Assembly (NCBI RefSeq): GCF_949987535.1
Contig: NC_080067.1
Location: 66,588,128 to 66,652,127, forward strand
DNA: 64,000 nucleotides
Direction: 5' to 3'
Origin: Balaenoptera acutorostrata
Taxonomy: Eukaryota; Chordata; Mammalia; Artiodactyla; Balaenopteridae
How positions within the stretch are numbered: the first letter of the stretch is position 1; each line of letters begins with the position of its first letter. Below are positions 1-12,295 of this stretch, one piece after another. The position numbers were made by a program, and so were the translations under genes. The notes under the pieces were generated by a model. The model was given only the letters and a program-made list of their open reading frames with translations. It ran no database searches and was not told where the DNA came from.

Positions 1-100
1 GACTTCAGCATATAAAACACCATTATGATTCTCCCCTCATCCAGTTTTATATGACAGTGATTTCTCTCTTTATCAGTTGTTTTTAAAAATTGCAAAAATA

Positions 101-372
101 GGACTTCCCTGGTGGCACAGTGGTTAAGAATCCGCCTGCCAATGGAGGGGACACGGGTTCGAGCCCTGGTCCAGGAAGATCCCACATGCCACAGAGCAAC
201 TAAGCCTGTGCGCCACAACTACTGAAGCCCATGCGCCTGGAGCCCGTGCTCCGCAACAAGAGAAGCCACCGCAGTGAGAAGCCTGCTCACCACAACTAGA
301 GAAAAGCTCACGCGCAGCAACAAAGACCCAATGCAGCCAAAAATAATAAATAATTAAATAAAATAAAATATT
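101..372 (+). mobile_element. CHR-type tRNA-derived SINE (long form)
   Basis: It has the head GGACTTCCCTGGTGGCACAG, a pol III B box GGTTCGAGCCCTGG, a repeated CACAACTACTGA body and an A-rich AAATAA tail. The flanking target duplication TTTTAAAAATTGCAAAAATA (about 81-100 and 373-392) is long and perfect, pointing to a fairly young L1-mobilised insertion. Confidence 0.93.
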
Positions 373-637
373 TTTTAAAAATTGCAAAAATAAAAATATT
401 CACGAAAGTTAAATACTGAAGTTCATAAACTAAAAAGTCCCCTCTATTGCCCAGATGTACTACTATTAAACATTTAATGTGTGAATCCTTTTAGATTTTT
501 TCAAATGCACAAATTTATATTTTTCTTTTATAAAAATAGGATATTCTTATAATATTGTTCTGCAACCAACTTTTAAAAATTAACATGTGACATACATATC
601 TATTTTGTTCTTTTCATAGTAGCAAGGGGATAATTTA

Positions 638-658
638 ATAATGATGATGATGATGATA
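638..658 (+). repeat. (ATG)n microsatellite
   Basis: About six ATG/GAT units beside the MIR at 655. Confidence 0.85.
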
Positions 659-920
659 GCTATTGTTTATTGACTGCTTGCTCTAGGTCATTCAATGAGC
701 TAAATGCTAATGAGCTAAATGCTTTATAGGTGTTGCCTCATTTAATATACTCGACAACCCAAGGAAGTAACTGCCAGCACCATCCCCATTTACGGCTGAG
801 GACACTAGATGCTTAGAGAGTGTGACTTGCCCAAGGGTCACAGACAAGAGGGGAGCGGAATTCAACCCATTCAGTCTGACTCCAGGGCCTGCATTATTAA
901 CCACTACACCATCCGTCTTG
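655..920 (-). mobile_element. MIR SINE
   Basis: Complement of MIR: CATTTACGGCTGAGGACACT, AGTGTGACTTGCCCAAGGGT and CATTATTAACCACTACACCA blocks. Confidence 0.85.
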
Positions 921-1180
921 CCAACATATACACTTCTCCTTGGCCAAATGGTAAATTTCTTACATCTTTTTTTCTCTTCTTTACATTACTCAGAATATCT
1001 GTTTTTTCAAAAACTTTGTACTGAATGTATGAATGAATGAAACTTTCCCCCTATATCTTACCAATATATTTAAACTTTCTTATAAGAAAATACATCCAAT
1101 TACGCCAGATCAGTTTTCTTTCAATTTATAAGATATGAAAAGAATTTAACTGACATGAATGCCGAATGAATCATAGTAAA

Positions 1181-1640
1181 GGACTTCCCTGGCGGCTCAG
1201 TGGTTAAGAATCCGCCTGCCAATGCAGGGGACACGGGTTTGATTGCTGGTCCGGGAAGATCCCACATACCGCAGAGCACCTAAGCCTGTGCGCCACAACT
1301 ACTGAGCCTGTGCTCTGGAGCCCAGGAACCACAATTACTGAGCCCATGCACCGTAGAGCCCACACGCTGCAACTACTGAGCCCACGCACCACAACTACCG
1401 AAGCCTCTGCGCTCTAGGGCCCACGTGCCGCAAATACTGAGTCCGCATGCTGCAACTACTGAAGCCCGCGCACCTAGAGCCCATGCTCTGCAACAAGAGA
1501 AGTCACTGCAATGAGAAGCCCACGCACCACAACGAAGAGTAGCCCCTGCTCGCCGCAACTAGAGAAAGCCCACACGCAGCAACAAAGACCCAATGCAGCC
1601 AAAAATAAAATAAATAAATTTTTTAAAAATTAAAAAAAAA
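1181..1640 (+). mobile_element. CHR-type SINE, internally expanded
   Basis: Same head and tail as the other long copies, but about 460 bp instead of about 300, because the CACAACTACTGAGCCC-like module occurs several more times. The target duplication GAATCATAGTAAA is at 1,168-1,180 and 1,641-1,653. Confidence 0.92.
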
Positions 1641-1821
1641 GAATCATAGTAAAGACATTGTCAGGAAAACTCTAAATTCCTTTATATATTATAGGGTAAC
1701 TGAATTTGTTCCTCCCTCCTCTAGGTATCTCTTGACCCCCACAAGAGAACCTTAAACATCCTCTTATAAATTTAATATATGTTTAATATCCTCTTACATA
1801 CTTAATAAAGTATATAAGTTT

Positions 1822-2082
1822 AGCATGGTGTAGTGTTAGGTAAGCACATGTACCCTGGAGCATGGGTTCAAATTCTGGCTCCACCAATTAGTTTTGGTGT
1901 GACTTCAAGAAAACTATTAATCTCTCTAAGACTTGGTTCTCAATTTATAAAATTGACACTAATAATAACACTGATCTCATTGGCCTATTCTGAAAATGCA
2001 AATGAAATAATCCATGGAACGTGCTTAACAAAGTGTCTGATATATACCAAACACTCAGTAAATCTTAGCCATTATTATTGAG
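1822..2082 (+). mobile_element. MIR SINE
   Basis: GGGTTCAAATTCTGGCTCCA, TGTGACTTCAAGAAAACTA and CTCTCTAAGACTTGGTTCTC follow the MIR consensus order; ends near TCAGTAAATCTTAGCCATTA. Confidence 0.85.
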
Positions 2083-3264
2083 GGTAGGGCAGGGTTCTGT
2101 GAAACATGGTCATAGTAACAAAGGAAGATTATTTTTCAAGCCCTGAATATTTAAAATGCTGGGTCGTTCTTACTGAGAACATTAGGAGTTGGTTCTACTT
2201 TAGATTCACAAATGCTTCTGGGCCCTTAGACTTCCTGTTTGGAGCACTCTCTTATTCAACCATGGTCACTACTGATTAGCATATATTAGAGACTCACCAT
2301 AACATTCTGAAAGCTGTTATATTCAGACCTGGATTATTGTTGAAAAACACTACCAAAAGGATGTAGTGAACAGCATGCATATTGGTTTTTCAATTATATA
2401 TTTATTTACTTTAAAAATTAAAAAAAAAAATCCCCAAAAATGCAGCATAATTCAAAACACTGCTCAGAGCCTTAGTGAAGATCCATGCCAAATTACAGTT
2501 GGCTCATCTGAATTACAATCACACATGTAATCTTTCTGTTTAGTTTAGGATGAAGAGGTCACTGAAACTTTGCTGCTGATACTTGTGTTCATCATATAGG
2601 AGTCTCGAGTAAGATACTCCCAGATTTTGGAGGCTGTTTTTTAGGATGAAATGAATAAATACACCAGTATAAAATGGATAGGTTAACCATTTGCAGAATG
2701 CTACTTTATAAGGGATGTTTGCAAACTTTCTTTCCATGTACTCAAGGCACTTAGGGCAATGACCATCTAGGTTCAGAATGAAAAAAATACCTAAAGAGCT
2801 ATAACCCAATCAACTTCTGTGAACAAAGAATCTTTTAATAAGTGACTGGATATCTACACAGAGTTGAGGTACAGAAAATCCCACTCTGTCTGGGGCAGAG
2901 GGCGCTGTGATGAGCTGGCAGGAGCATTCTGTTCTACATGTAGAATGTAGGCACATTCTGATAATGGAGTTAGCACAGCTCATTGACACCTCACATTTAA
3001 GGTCATCCAGTCCTCCCAGCCCTGACTCTGCACCCATCTGGCTTGCCAGGCAAACTGTCCTGCAGCAAGAGGGATACAGCCATCTGCTATCACAGGATTC
3101 TGGTTCCTCTGATACACTGTTCCAGCCATAAGTTTATAAACCACCTTCTGGCTTAGGTTTCAGCCCTTCCTGACTTAAGTTACAATAAATCAGGCCCCCT
3201 CCTGAGCCTATTCAAATTAGTTTGCAATCAAAACTCAATTTTCCACTGGAAAAGTGGTGGAAAT
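2083..3264. other. Intron DNA without recognised element
   Basis: MCCC1 intron 14. Short open frames on the minus strand at 2,540-3,037 resemble no family I know and lack splice or start context; no repeat was recognised. Confidence 0.5.
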
Positions 3265-3425
3265 AGCACAGGGGCCAAGGTCAGAAAGACTGGGTGCCAG
3301 TCTTGGCTCTGCCACTTACTAGCCTTGAGTAAGTTTTACTGCACCTCCCATGCCTCAGTTTCACCACCAATAGGTGGGTAAAACAGTGACTCCCCTTCAT
3401 TAACGCTGCCTGAGCACTGGGCAAT
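3265..3425 (+). mobile_element. MIR SINE fragment
   Basis: GTCTTGGCTCTGCCACTTAC, then CATGCCTCAGTTTCACCACC. 5' half only. Confidence 0.8.
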
Positions 3426-3857
3426 CCTTCTTCCCTGGAGTAGTTTTGGTTATTGTTTTTCTTCTTTAAAAGTCATACATGCTCACTGAAGAAAAACTGC
3501 AAAGCAAAGAAAGTACAAAGAAGAGGCGGAAAAAAGACTGCCTCAAATCCCACCATCCAACGGTAATCTCACTAATGTTTTGTCATATTTCATTTCAGTC
3601 ATTTTGCTATGTACGTTTTATGACATATTTAAAAAATATTTACCAAATATAGAAAAAGTGTAAAAAAGAAAAAAAATATCATTAACTCTACCACCCAGAG
3701 CCAGTCAATTCTATTATTTTAGCATGCTTCCTTCCAATGTTTAGGCTAGGGATCTTAAAAAATGTAATTGATAGTGGCCAGACTGAATCCTTCTTTTTCA
3801 GGTAAATGTGCTATATTTCTATGAAGCACATGCCTCTTTTAATAAAACATTACTTAC

Positions 3858-3944
3858 TGTTTTTACCATCCCTAAGAGTCATGTTTCTGGTAAAACAGAT
3901 ATTCAGTCTTCTTCCACTGCTGGATACAAAAGGAGAGTATTGAT
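3858..3944 (-). CDS. MCCC1: MCCC1 coding exon 14 (last one inside the window)
   Basis: The exon completes Asp532 and encodes residues 533-560, [20 protein letters not shown] then MTLRDGKN, plus one base of codon 561. It belongs to the linker/BT region between carboxylase and biotinyl domains. The acceptor is TTTTTTCTAG and the donor GTAAGTAATG. No further MCCC1 coding exon was recognised between here and position 1, so the next one should lie outside the window. Confidence 0.95.
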
Positions 3945-3998
3945 CTAGAAAAAATTTAAAATTCAACAACAAATTAATGAACATCAAGCTTACTAACA

Positions 3999-4305
3999 GG
4001 GGTTTCCCTGGTGGCGCAGTGGTTGAGAGTCTGCCTGTCAATGCAGGGGACACGGGTTCGAGCCCTGGTCTGGGAAGATCCCACATGCCACGGAGTAACT
4101 GGGCCCGTGAGCCACAATTACTGAGCCTGCGTGTCTGGAGCCTGTGCTCTGCAACAAGAGAGGCCACGATAGTGAGAGGCCCACGCACCGCAATGAAGAG
4201 TGGCCCCCGCTTGCTGCAACTGGAGAAAGCCCTCGCACAGAAACGAAGACCCAACACAACCATAAAAATAAATAAATAAATAAATAAATAAAATTAAAAA
4301 AAAAA
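3999..4305 (+). mobile_element. CHR-type SINE (long form)
   Basis: Head GGGTTTCCCTGGTGGCGCAG, B box GGTTCGAGCCCTGG and AAATAAATAA tail. The near-perfect target duplication AGCTTACTAACA / AGCTTATTAACA lies at about 3,987-3,998 and 4,306-4,317. It sits just upstream (minus sense) of MCCC1 exon 14. Confidence 0.92.
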
Positions 4306-4391
4306 AGCTTATTAACAAAAGAAAACATAAGCGGTCCTATATTGGCAGCTCAAATGTGTTTTCTTTGTTCTATTCACTGCTTTAAATTTAT

Positions 4392-4764
4392 TAAAAAAAA
4401 ATTTTTTTTAAGCTATTTTTTCCTTTTTTTCTTTTTTTAATATTTATTTTTGCCTGCCTTCGGTCTTAGTGGCGGCACGTGGGATCCTTCGTTGCAGCCC
4501 GCGGGCTTCTCTCTAGCTGTGGCACGTGGGCTCCAGAGCGTGCGGGCTCAGTAGTTGTGGCTCGTGGGCTCCAGAGTGCATAGGTTCTGTAGTTGCAGTA
4601 TGCAGGCTCTCTAGTTGTGGCGCGTGGGCTCAGTAGTTGCAGCGTGCAGGCTTAGTTGCCCCGTGGTATGTGGGATCTTAGTCCCCTGACCAGGGATTGA
4701 ACCCACGTCCCCTGAATTGGAAGGCAGATTCTTAACCACTGGACCACCAGGGAAGCCCCCTCAT
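4392..4764 (-). mobile_element. CHR-type SINE (long form)
   Basis: Complement of the SINE: TTTTTAATATTTATTTTTG tail side and CCACTGGACCACCAGGGAAG head side. The target duplication TGCTTTAAATTTA is at 4,379-4,391 and 4,765-4,777. The body is more diverged than in most copies here. Confidence 0.88.
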
Positions 4765-4777
4765 TGCTTTAAATTTA

Positions 4778-6145
4778 AATTAGATACTTTCATTTACGGC
4801 TCAGGAAATTTTATATGAAAAAAATCCCAGTTTCTCTTGAAAATCAGAATATTTGCAGCCTCAACTCTCATCCTCTGGTGACGTAAACTGCACAGTGGTC
4901 ACCCTTTTTGACAGGACAAACGCATTCCAGGTCACCCAAATCCTCACCACTCACTATTTTTCTTTTACCTGGCCTCTTTTACTCTTCTCTGTTACTGGTC
5001 CACCCCAGACATTTGTGTGTTCACCCTCTGTTAGACAATATCCAGGAGCTACAGAGTAGCTAAATTGAAGCAATTTATTCTGAAACTCCTCACTGTGCTT
5101 GTTATAAATTTTAAAAAGGAAAGTGAGAGTAAGAGGACACTCCATTCTAAAAATGCTAAGTCCAGGCTTAGGAATACCAGATGGGGTATAGTTAGATGCA
5201 TTTATTTAATGTAAAAGGACCAAATGAGGACAGAGCACAGATCTCCAAATATAGTTATATATTTTAAGCTTTCAATGTAACTTTCTTGAATGAATCTAGA
5301 GATTAAAGATCCCAATAACAGGATCCTATAATAATATAATAATCCTAATAATAATGAAGGGATAAATGGATTCACTTTTTTCTTTTTCTGTTTGCTCCAA
5401 AGATCAGAGATAGCCTGAGGAAACATTATGGAGCAAATTTGGGAGAGCTCAGATTTTGCCAATTTAGAGGGAAGAACTTCTTAACGGAGAACTGACTGAA
5501 ACTGTAATTAACTAACGAATTTTCATTATGAATTTCCAGCTTTCTGAGGTGTTAGAAGGCTGGGCAACAACTCAGCAGGGGTGCTGAAGCAGGGATGCAC
5601 GCGTGTGGCAGCCAGGATGAATCTGTCAGCGTCCCCCCCGTGCCCAGATTCTATGATACAGTGAAGTACCTAGGTGTCTAGCTAGTCAGAAATTTGATCA
5701 CAGAATAGAAAAAGAGAGGAGGAACTAACTCAGCAATAAATCATGGGTAACCCAAGGGAATCTGAGCATCTCTGGCGCTCTGTCTTTAGTCTCCAGGACC
5801 AAGGAAGTTGCTGCAGGTACAGAGGATACAACAAAGTAGACCACAAAGAGTGGTGAATAAAAGAAGTTGGAAGGAAATGAAAAATAAATTAAAAAAAAAA
5901 AAAAGTTGGAAGGGATATCAGCATGAGATGCGGGGAGAACCGGTGTTTGCTTGAAAATAATTCCTTCTCTACATTATGCTGTTAGGTGATGAGTTAAGTT
6001 ATATTTAATGGGTTAAAGGGTGTTGATGGGCGCATCCATGTTACGTGAGGAGCTCTACTTCACACTAAAAAACACTTTAGCAGAGGAAGGTGTCAATCAC
6101 TGACAGAAGAAAAGGGAGGTAGGAGTGGCATAAAGAAAGAAAAGT
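4778..6145. other. Intron DNA, mostly featureless
   Basis: MCCC1 intron 13. Apart from the poly(A) insertion at 5,864-5,913 nothing was recognised. Confidence 0.5.
5864..5913 (+). repeat. Poly(A)-only retroinsertion with target duplication
   Basis: The direct repeat AAGTTGGAAGG occurs at 5,864-5,874 and 5,903-5,913. Between them is only AAATGAAAAATAAATT and an A run; no SINE or LINE body is present. Confidence 0.7.
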
Positions 6146-6270
6146 GGGAGTTCCCTAGTGGTCTAGTGGTTAGGATTCTGGGCGTTCACTACTGTGGCCT
6201 GGGTTCAATCCCTGGTTGGGAACTGAGATCCCATAAGCCGTGTGGCACGGCCAAAAAAAAAAAAAAAAAA
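6146..6270 (+). mobile_element. CHR-type SINE (short form)
   Basis: About 125 bp: GGGAGTTCCCTAGTGGTCTA head, tRNA-like B box GGTTCAATCCCTGG, then CGTGTGGCACGGCC and a pure A tail of 18. It belongs to the short subclass without the CACAACTACTGA body. It lies 63 bp beyond the exon 13 donor. Confidence 0.9.
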
Positions 6271-6332
6271 GCATGTTCAATGATTATTCATAAAATCTTG
6301 ATAAGCAGAAGAAAGAGAAAAGCATTCCGTAC

Positions 6333-6549
6333 CTTGTGTCTGGATTTTGAAAACATCAGTCATAGCTTTCTCTTTAAGGATGAGCCCCAGAGCTGCCTGG
6401 CATAAAAATTCTTTGGCTGTGGTCTTCCGATGGGGCAACAGTTCTTTGCGGTGCTGAGGGATGAAATCAGTGTGCACATTCCCAGCTTCAAACTCTGGGT
6501 GGCCAGACAGTTTGAGGAGGAAGTCAATGTTGGTGTGCAGCCCAACAAT
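6333..6549 (-). CDS. MCCC1: MCCC1 coding exon 13
   Basis: This 217-bp exon encodes residues 460-531 plus one base of codon 532. It runs from [20 protein letters not shown], the end of the biotin carboxylase domain, into a stretch beginning [20 protein letters not shown] and containing [14 protein letters not shown], which leads to the linker (BT) domain that binds the beta subunit. The acceptor is CTTTCCCCTAG and the donor GTACGGAA. The linker part looks less conserved relative to human than the catalytic exons. Confidence 0.96.
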
Positions 6550-7078
6550 CTAGGGGAAAGAAAAGCCGATGTCCCCAGTGAGTGGGGAAAACAACATATT
6601 CAGAAAAACATTTCTATGGCATATGCTCTTTCTACTAAGTATTTTCTACTAGGAATAACCCTCAGGAAAAACAAAATAAAACGAAAAAACCCACTTCATC
6701 ATCACTATACATCTGCACACAACACTATGTAATTTACTATGATGAAGACAATGTAGGAAATGGTGTTGGGTAGGTAGCGTGGAGACGTTTAATTGACTCA
6801 GGTTAGGAAAGCAAGTAAACGTTAAGAAACTTAAATGAGATTTACTTGCAAGATATCGAAGACTTGCCGCTCAGAACACACCCATGAAATAGGAAAACCG
6901 CAAACAGAGTAAGATTGCTGCACTGGGGATGGGTAGGATTATACGACCTGAAAAGAGCTTCCTTCCAACACTAAAATCCAACTTTGACACACTGATATAA
7001 AAATTTAAAAAGGTATAAAATTAACCCAAATCCACCCAATAAATGGGATCCCGGGCAAAACTGCTATCTGAGCCTTGG

Positions 7079-7900
7079 GTTCATTCATTCATTCACTCAT
7101 TCATCCATTCATTCATTTATGTTATAGCCATTTACCGAGTGCCTTTTATTTTATTTATTTATTAAAAATTTTATTTATTTATTTATTTATGGCTGTGTTG
7201 GGTCTTCGTTTCTGTGTGAGGGCTTTCTCTACTTGCGGCACAAGTGGGGGCCACTCTTCATCGCGGTGCGCGGGCCTCTCACTATCGCGGCCTCCCTTGT
7301 TGCGGAGCACAGGCTCCAGACACGCAGGCTCAGCAGTTGTGGCTCACGGGCCTAGTCGCCCCGTGGCACGTGGGATCTTCCCAGACCAGGGCTCGAACCC
7401 GTGTCCCCTGCATTGGCAGGCAGACTCTCAACCACTGCGCCACCAGGGAAGCCCCCTACTGAGTGCCTTTTAGGTGCCAGGCCCTGACCTGGATACTGCG
7501 GACACAGTGAGGAACAAAACACAGTCCTTGCCTCCACAGAGCTTACATTCAAGGGACAGATGACAGCAATATCTATAAACAAATATCTAATATAATCTCA
7601 GGTGATATGAAGAGAAAGAAGGCTGGCTAAAGGAAGAGAGAACAGCAAAGGGTTCTGTGGGGTGGCCTGGAAGGACTCTGAGGGTCACAGTGAGCAGGGC
7701 TGAGGACGGTGAGGAGGGAATCATGTGCGGGAAGAATATTCTGGAAAGGAGAACGGGAACACATGGCCGCATGCTGGGTGTGTCTAAGGGGTAGCAAAGA
7801 GGCCAGTGTGGGTGGAGCCACAGAAAAAGGAGGTTTGATCAAATTCACGATATATAATAATTTGAATATCACAGGTTAATAAGAAGTCCTTCTATGAAGC
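7079..7900 (-). mobile_element. L2 LINE 3' part, split by a SINE
   Basis: Begins with (ATTC)n at 7,079-7,120, then TTTACCGAGTGCCTTTTA, resumes at 7,461 with GGTGCCAGGCCCTGACCTGG and ACAGAGCTTACATTCAAGGG. These are standard L2 3' blocks in complement. Confidence 0.8.
7149..7460 (-). mobile_element. CHR-type SINE (long form) inserted in an L2
   Basis: Complement orientation with TTTATTTATTTATGGCTGTG at the tail side and GCGCCACCAGGGAAGCC at the head. The target duplication GAGTGCCTTTTA (7,137-7,148 and 7,461-7,472) is L2 sequence, which shows the insertion is nested. Confidence 0.92.
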
Positions 7901-8264
7901 TAAATCAATGTGGTACGGGACTTACTGCACCAAGGAAATGAATGGCTACAGAAAAGCAACAAAATCTTTCAAATGGGTAAGACTGAACATAATTATCTTC
8001 CTTCACAGAAAATAACACCAGACTGTAGGCCACACGCGTGTCGTGGCCTCATCTACAGGATGAATAGAAATTTCATACTGAGGTCAACACTGATGCTGAT
8101 AGTTTTAGTCTTGCAATCTTTCTTTTCTAGCTGAAATTAAGAAGTCCTCAAACTCTATTCTGACCCATAGGAAATTCTCCCACGTGAAATTATTCTGTTC
8201 GTGACATATGGGTAATTGGAGGAAATAAGTTGACAAGGACAAAGCTGACCAATCGTAACAGTCA

Positions 8265-8640
<376 letters not shown>

Positions 8641-8807
8641 TCCAAGAGCACCACGCCCCAAATAGTCATTCAATGACACACAGGCTGGTTTTCCCCATCC
8701 TATCTTCATCTGAACCTTCGTTTCCCTTATCATTTTAGGAAGTCAGTACAAACTCCCTCTACCCTCTCATATCACAATCACTTCTGTCCTTGGCATTTCC
8801 TTCCCTC

Positions 8808-8945
8808 CACCCCCTCAGTTTCCTCATCAGAAAAAAAAAGGACAATAATTCCTCTATCCTATATGCTTGTTGGGAGGATTGACAATCAAGTGCCAAATGC
8901 CATACCTGGCAGAGCTGATAAACAAATAGCAGCTGTCATTACCGT
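8808..8945 (+). mobile_element. MIR SINE fragment
   Basis: CCCCTCAGTTTCCTCATCAG, then GTTGGGAGGATTGACAATCA and CCATACCTGGCAGAGCT, a 3' half of MIR. Confidence 0.7.
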
Positions 8946-9134
8946 GGTGACCGGAGTCTCAGAGAACAAGAATGTGAACCACGCACATCTCACTGGTTAG
9001 AATGGTTCAAGACAAAAGGATGTGGTGTGTTACACAGAATACTGTTCTAGGACCTTTCTGTGATTTTGACAGGCCACTGGACCCCTCTGAACCCCCGAGT
9101 CTTCATCTGTAGAATCAAGGGGTTAGATCACACT

Positions 9135-9350
9135 CCCTTATCCACCCATCCATCCACCCACCCACCTACCAACACGTAGTGAACACCTTCTAGGCCTAGG
9201 CTTGAGGAAAGTCCTGCAAATATAACATAGAAGACACAGTCCCTCTCTTAAGGCTCTTATAGTCTAATGGAGAAGCTAGACAAGGAGTAAAAGGTCATCA
9301 GAAGATAATATAAAAGGGCAATGCCCAAGGTGAATACACAAGGGACTCAG
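9135..9350 (-). mobile_element. L2 LINE fragment
   Basis: (CATC/CACC)n followed by ACACAGTCCCTCTCTTAAGG and TCTAATGGAGAAGCTAGACA, a diverged L2 3' end in complement. Confidence 0.65.
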
Positions 9351-9599
9351 GGAACACAAAAGAGGGGGGTTGGGGGAAGCTTCCTGGACTAGATTATCCT
9401 CCTCAGTGCCAGGATGTGAATCTGGGAGTCTGTTTTAGAATTACATCTCTGTTATCCTTTGAGCACCTTTATTAAAGTATATTGCAAGCTTTGCTTGCCT
9501 CACAGAATTCTTTTTTTTTCTATTGCAAGTTCCCTCTTCTCTCTATGATGTGCCGCTGATATGAGAAAATTTACTGACTACCAAATCTTGCTGTGGGTT

Positions 9600-9930
9600 A
9601 GCCAGAACTCTCAAAATGCTGCCAGTTTATCATTAAGAAGTCCTCATTCATTTTGGCTTTCCAGACCCTATACAATTTGCTCTCATTCTGTATCTCCAGC
9701 CATATCTCCAACTACTCACTGTCCTGAACCCTTTTCTCCAGCCACGTATTTTCTCACAGTTCTTCGAACACATCTTTAGTTAAACCCTCTTTTCTTCACT
9801 TTTCTGATGTGCTGTTATATCTGCCTACTCAAATCCACTCCAGACTTCCTCTTAGAAACATGTCCTGATTATACCAGCCTAACATAACCTGTTATTCCTG
9901 AGAATTGTTGTATTTTATCACTCACCATCT
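9600..9930 (+). mobile_element. Probable L2 LINE fragment
   Basis: Pyrimidine-rich sequence with CCAGCCATATCTCCAACTAC and CTGAACCCTTTTCTCCAGCC, like the L2 ORF2 end. Diverged. Confidence 0.5.
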
Positions 9931-9957
9931 GTATAACTTCTCTGGCAACTAAAGTTA

Positions 9958-10215
9958 AGGTGGCAGTAGACAGTGGTGGCTCAGAGCATAAAACCTGGAG
10001 CCAGAATGCCTGGGTCTGAATTTTGGCTCCAAGGGTGACCTTGGACAAGTCGCTTCTCTGTGCCCTGGCTTCCTCATCTGGAAAATGGGAGTGATAATAA
10101 CACCTATTCATAGGGTAGTTCTCATAGTTAAAGGAGCCCAGGTAGAAAAATCACCTAGAACAGTGCCTGTACATAGTAAGTGCTAAATAACTGTTATGAC
10201 CATCGTTATTAATCA
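9958..10215 (+). mobile_element. MIR SINE
   Basis: GACAGTGGTGGCTCAGAGCA, GGAGCCAGAATGCCTGGGTC, CTTCCTCATCTGGAAAATGG and CAGTGCCTGTACATAGTAAG; nearly full length. Confidence 0.88.
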
Positions 10216-10668
10216 TACGTGAATCGTGATAGTTCTTGCACTGTCATTTTTTTACTTTTCTTTCTTTAATTTATTACTGTTTAGCTTGCACTAAATTTAT
10301 TTATTAATTTTTCAGCTTGACTTTCACTACCTCGAAGGCAGAGTGCCTTGGACATAGCAGTTATCTGTCACCTTAAATTATATTTGGAACTAGGCAAAGT
10401 AAAAAATATAAAACAGTACCCACAAAATATTTGTTGCTTAGGCTTGACTAAGTGCTGCTGCATTTCAAAAAAGAGAGTAGTACTGCTTAAAAATACTAGT
10501 TATTCTTTAAAAATGACTATTCCAGAAGGAAAAGTAAAGATTACAAAGAAATCAATTAAATCCTTTATTTTAAAGCACACTAGATATATCCACAAGACAT
10601 AGGGAAAAGACCCCATACAAAACCAATAATATACTAACAATTTTTAAACACTGAGACTTTTTGCTTTA

Positions 10669-10905
<237 letters not shown>

Positions 10906-11756
10906 CTAGCAGCTATGAGACTTAGTCGATGGTCTTATTCTTTTCTACGTAAAATGTACATCAGGACTTTATAATGAAGCCAAATAAAAACTCTTATTTT
11001 ATCCACCCACTCGAGTATTGGGCAAAAGCAAAAGTAGATTAAAAAACAGATGCAGCTTGAAAATACTGTACTAATTACAATGGGTTTCTAGAATTTTTAA
11101 ATAGAGAAAACAGGCAAACCAATGACTAAATCACAAATATAAGTATCAGTGCTTTTTCAATGTAATGAAAACTGAAATTTCTTACTGGCAAGATATTCTC
11201 AGTTTTCATTTAAAACATTAGCACTCAGTTACCAAATCAAGCTTTTTTATAGTAAATTATTAGCTGGTGTTTAGGACTATTTTCACAGCTATGCCTAAAG
11301 CATGGCATTAGTCATCTTTGTCATCTTCATCACCAAGTGATCAAGCAAAACAAACGGGAACATGATGTTTTTTAAATTTTGTTATGTTTATGTATATTGC
11401 AAGATACCAGATTATAAACAGGATGATCAGCATTGTTTATCACTACTGTAATTATTATTATTTTGGCTTATATACTAATACAACAAATCTCTCTCTTCAA
11501 CTAATATAACTTGGAAAAGGCTATTGGAGGGCACACTGTCCCTCTCTTCTCTCTCCCCTTAAGTTTTCCTCCAAGATGAGAAAATGACAAACTGAGATGG
11601 CAAAAGATATAGGGAAAAACTCTAACTTAGCAGCACACTGAACTAGACAGGTAAGTGCAAAACAAGCAAAGGTTTCATCTCTTTAAATCTGTAGATAAGA
11701 AAAATCAGGAACAACAACAGTTAAAATGAAAGGAAAATGGACTAAATTGAATGGCT

Positions 11757-12252
11757 TTATGCCATGGTTTTTGGAGCCAAAGACTCTGCAGCCGTATTGC
11801 CTGGGTTCAAATTCTGTCTCTATACTTATTCTGTTCTGGGCATACGCATATTCTGGGTAAGTTTCTGTAACCTCTTTTTTTTTTTTTAAATTAATTATTT
11901 ATTTATTTATTTTTGGCTGTGTTGGGTCTTCGTTTCTGTGCAAGGGCTTTCTCTAGTTGCGGCAAGCGGGGGCCACTCTTCATCGCGGTGCGCGGGCCTC
12001 TCACTATCGCGGCCTCTCTTGTTGCAGAGCAGAGGCTCCAGACGCGCAGGCTCAGTAGTTGTGGCTCACGGGCCTAGTTGCTCCGCGGCATGTGGGATCC
12101 TCCCAGACCAGGGCTCGAACCCGTGTCCCCTGCATTGGCAGGCAGATTCTCAACCACTGCGCCACCAGGGAAGCCCTCTGTAACCTCTTAATGCTTCAGA
12201 GAAAAATGCCTGGCATAAAGTAAGCACTATGTAAGTGTTAGCTATTATCATT
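11757..12252 (+). mobile_element. MIR SINE split by a CHR SINE
   Basis: GGAGCCAAAGACTCTGCAGC and TGGGTTCAAATTCTGTCTC on the left; TAATGCTTCAGAGAAAAATG and CCTGGCATAAAGTAAGCACT on the right of the insertion at 11,877-12,176. Confidence 0.82.
11877..12176 (-). mobile_element. CHR-type SINE (long form) splitting a MIR
   Basis: Complement orientation. The target duplication TCTGTAACCTCTT (11,864-11,876 and 12,177-12,189) is MIR sequence; the two MIR halves continue on each side. Confidence 0.93.
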
Positions 12253-12295
12253 TCATTCTAATCCTTTATAATAAAATACTCTTTAATGTTCTAAT

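Noticed and set aside
101..180. tRNA-like A and B boxes in many places
   Set aside because: They are the promoter heads of tRNA-derived SINEs; no complete tRNA cloverleaf with normal arms was found.
2540..3037. Adjacent minus-strand frames of 89 and 75 codons in intron 14
   Set aside because: No known motif, no matching splice sites in phase with MCCC1, and the expected exon 15 sequence (starting after DGKN) is not there.
7075..7473. Recurrent open frames encoding [18 protein letters not shown] peptides
   Set aside because: They come from CHR SINE bodies read in one frame and recur at many copies; they are not genes.
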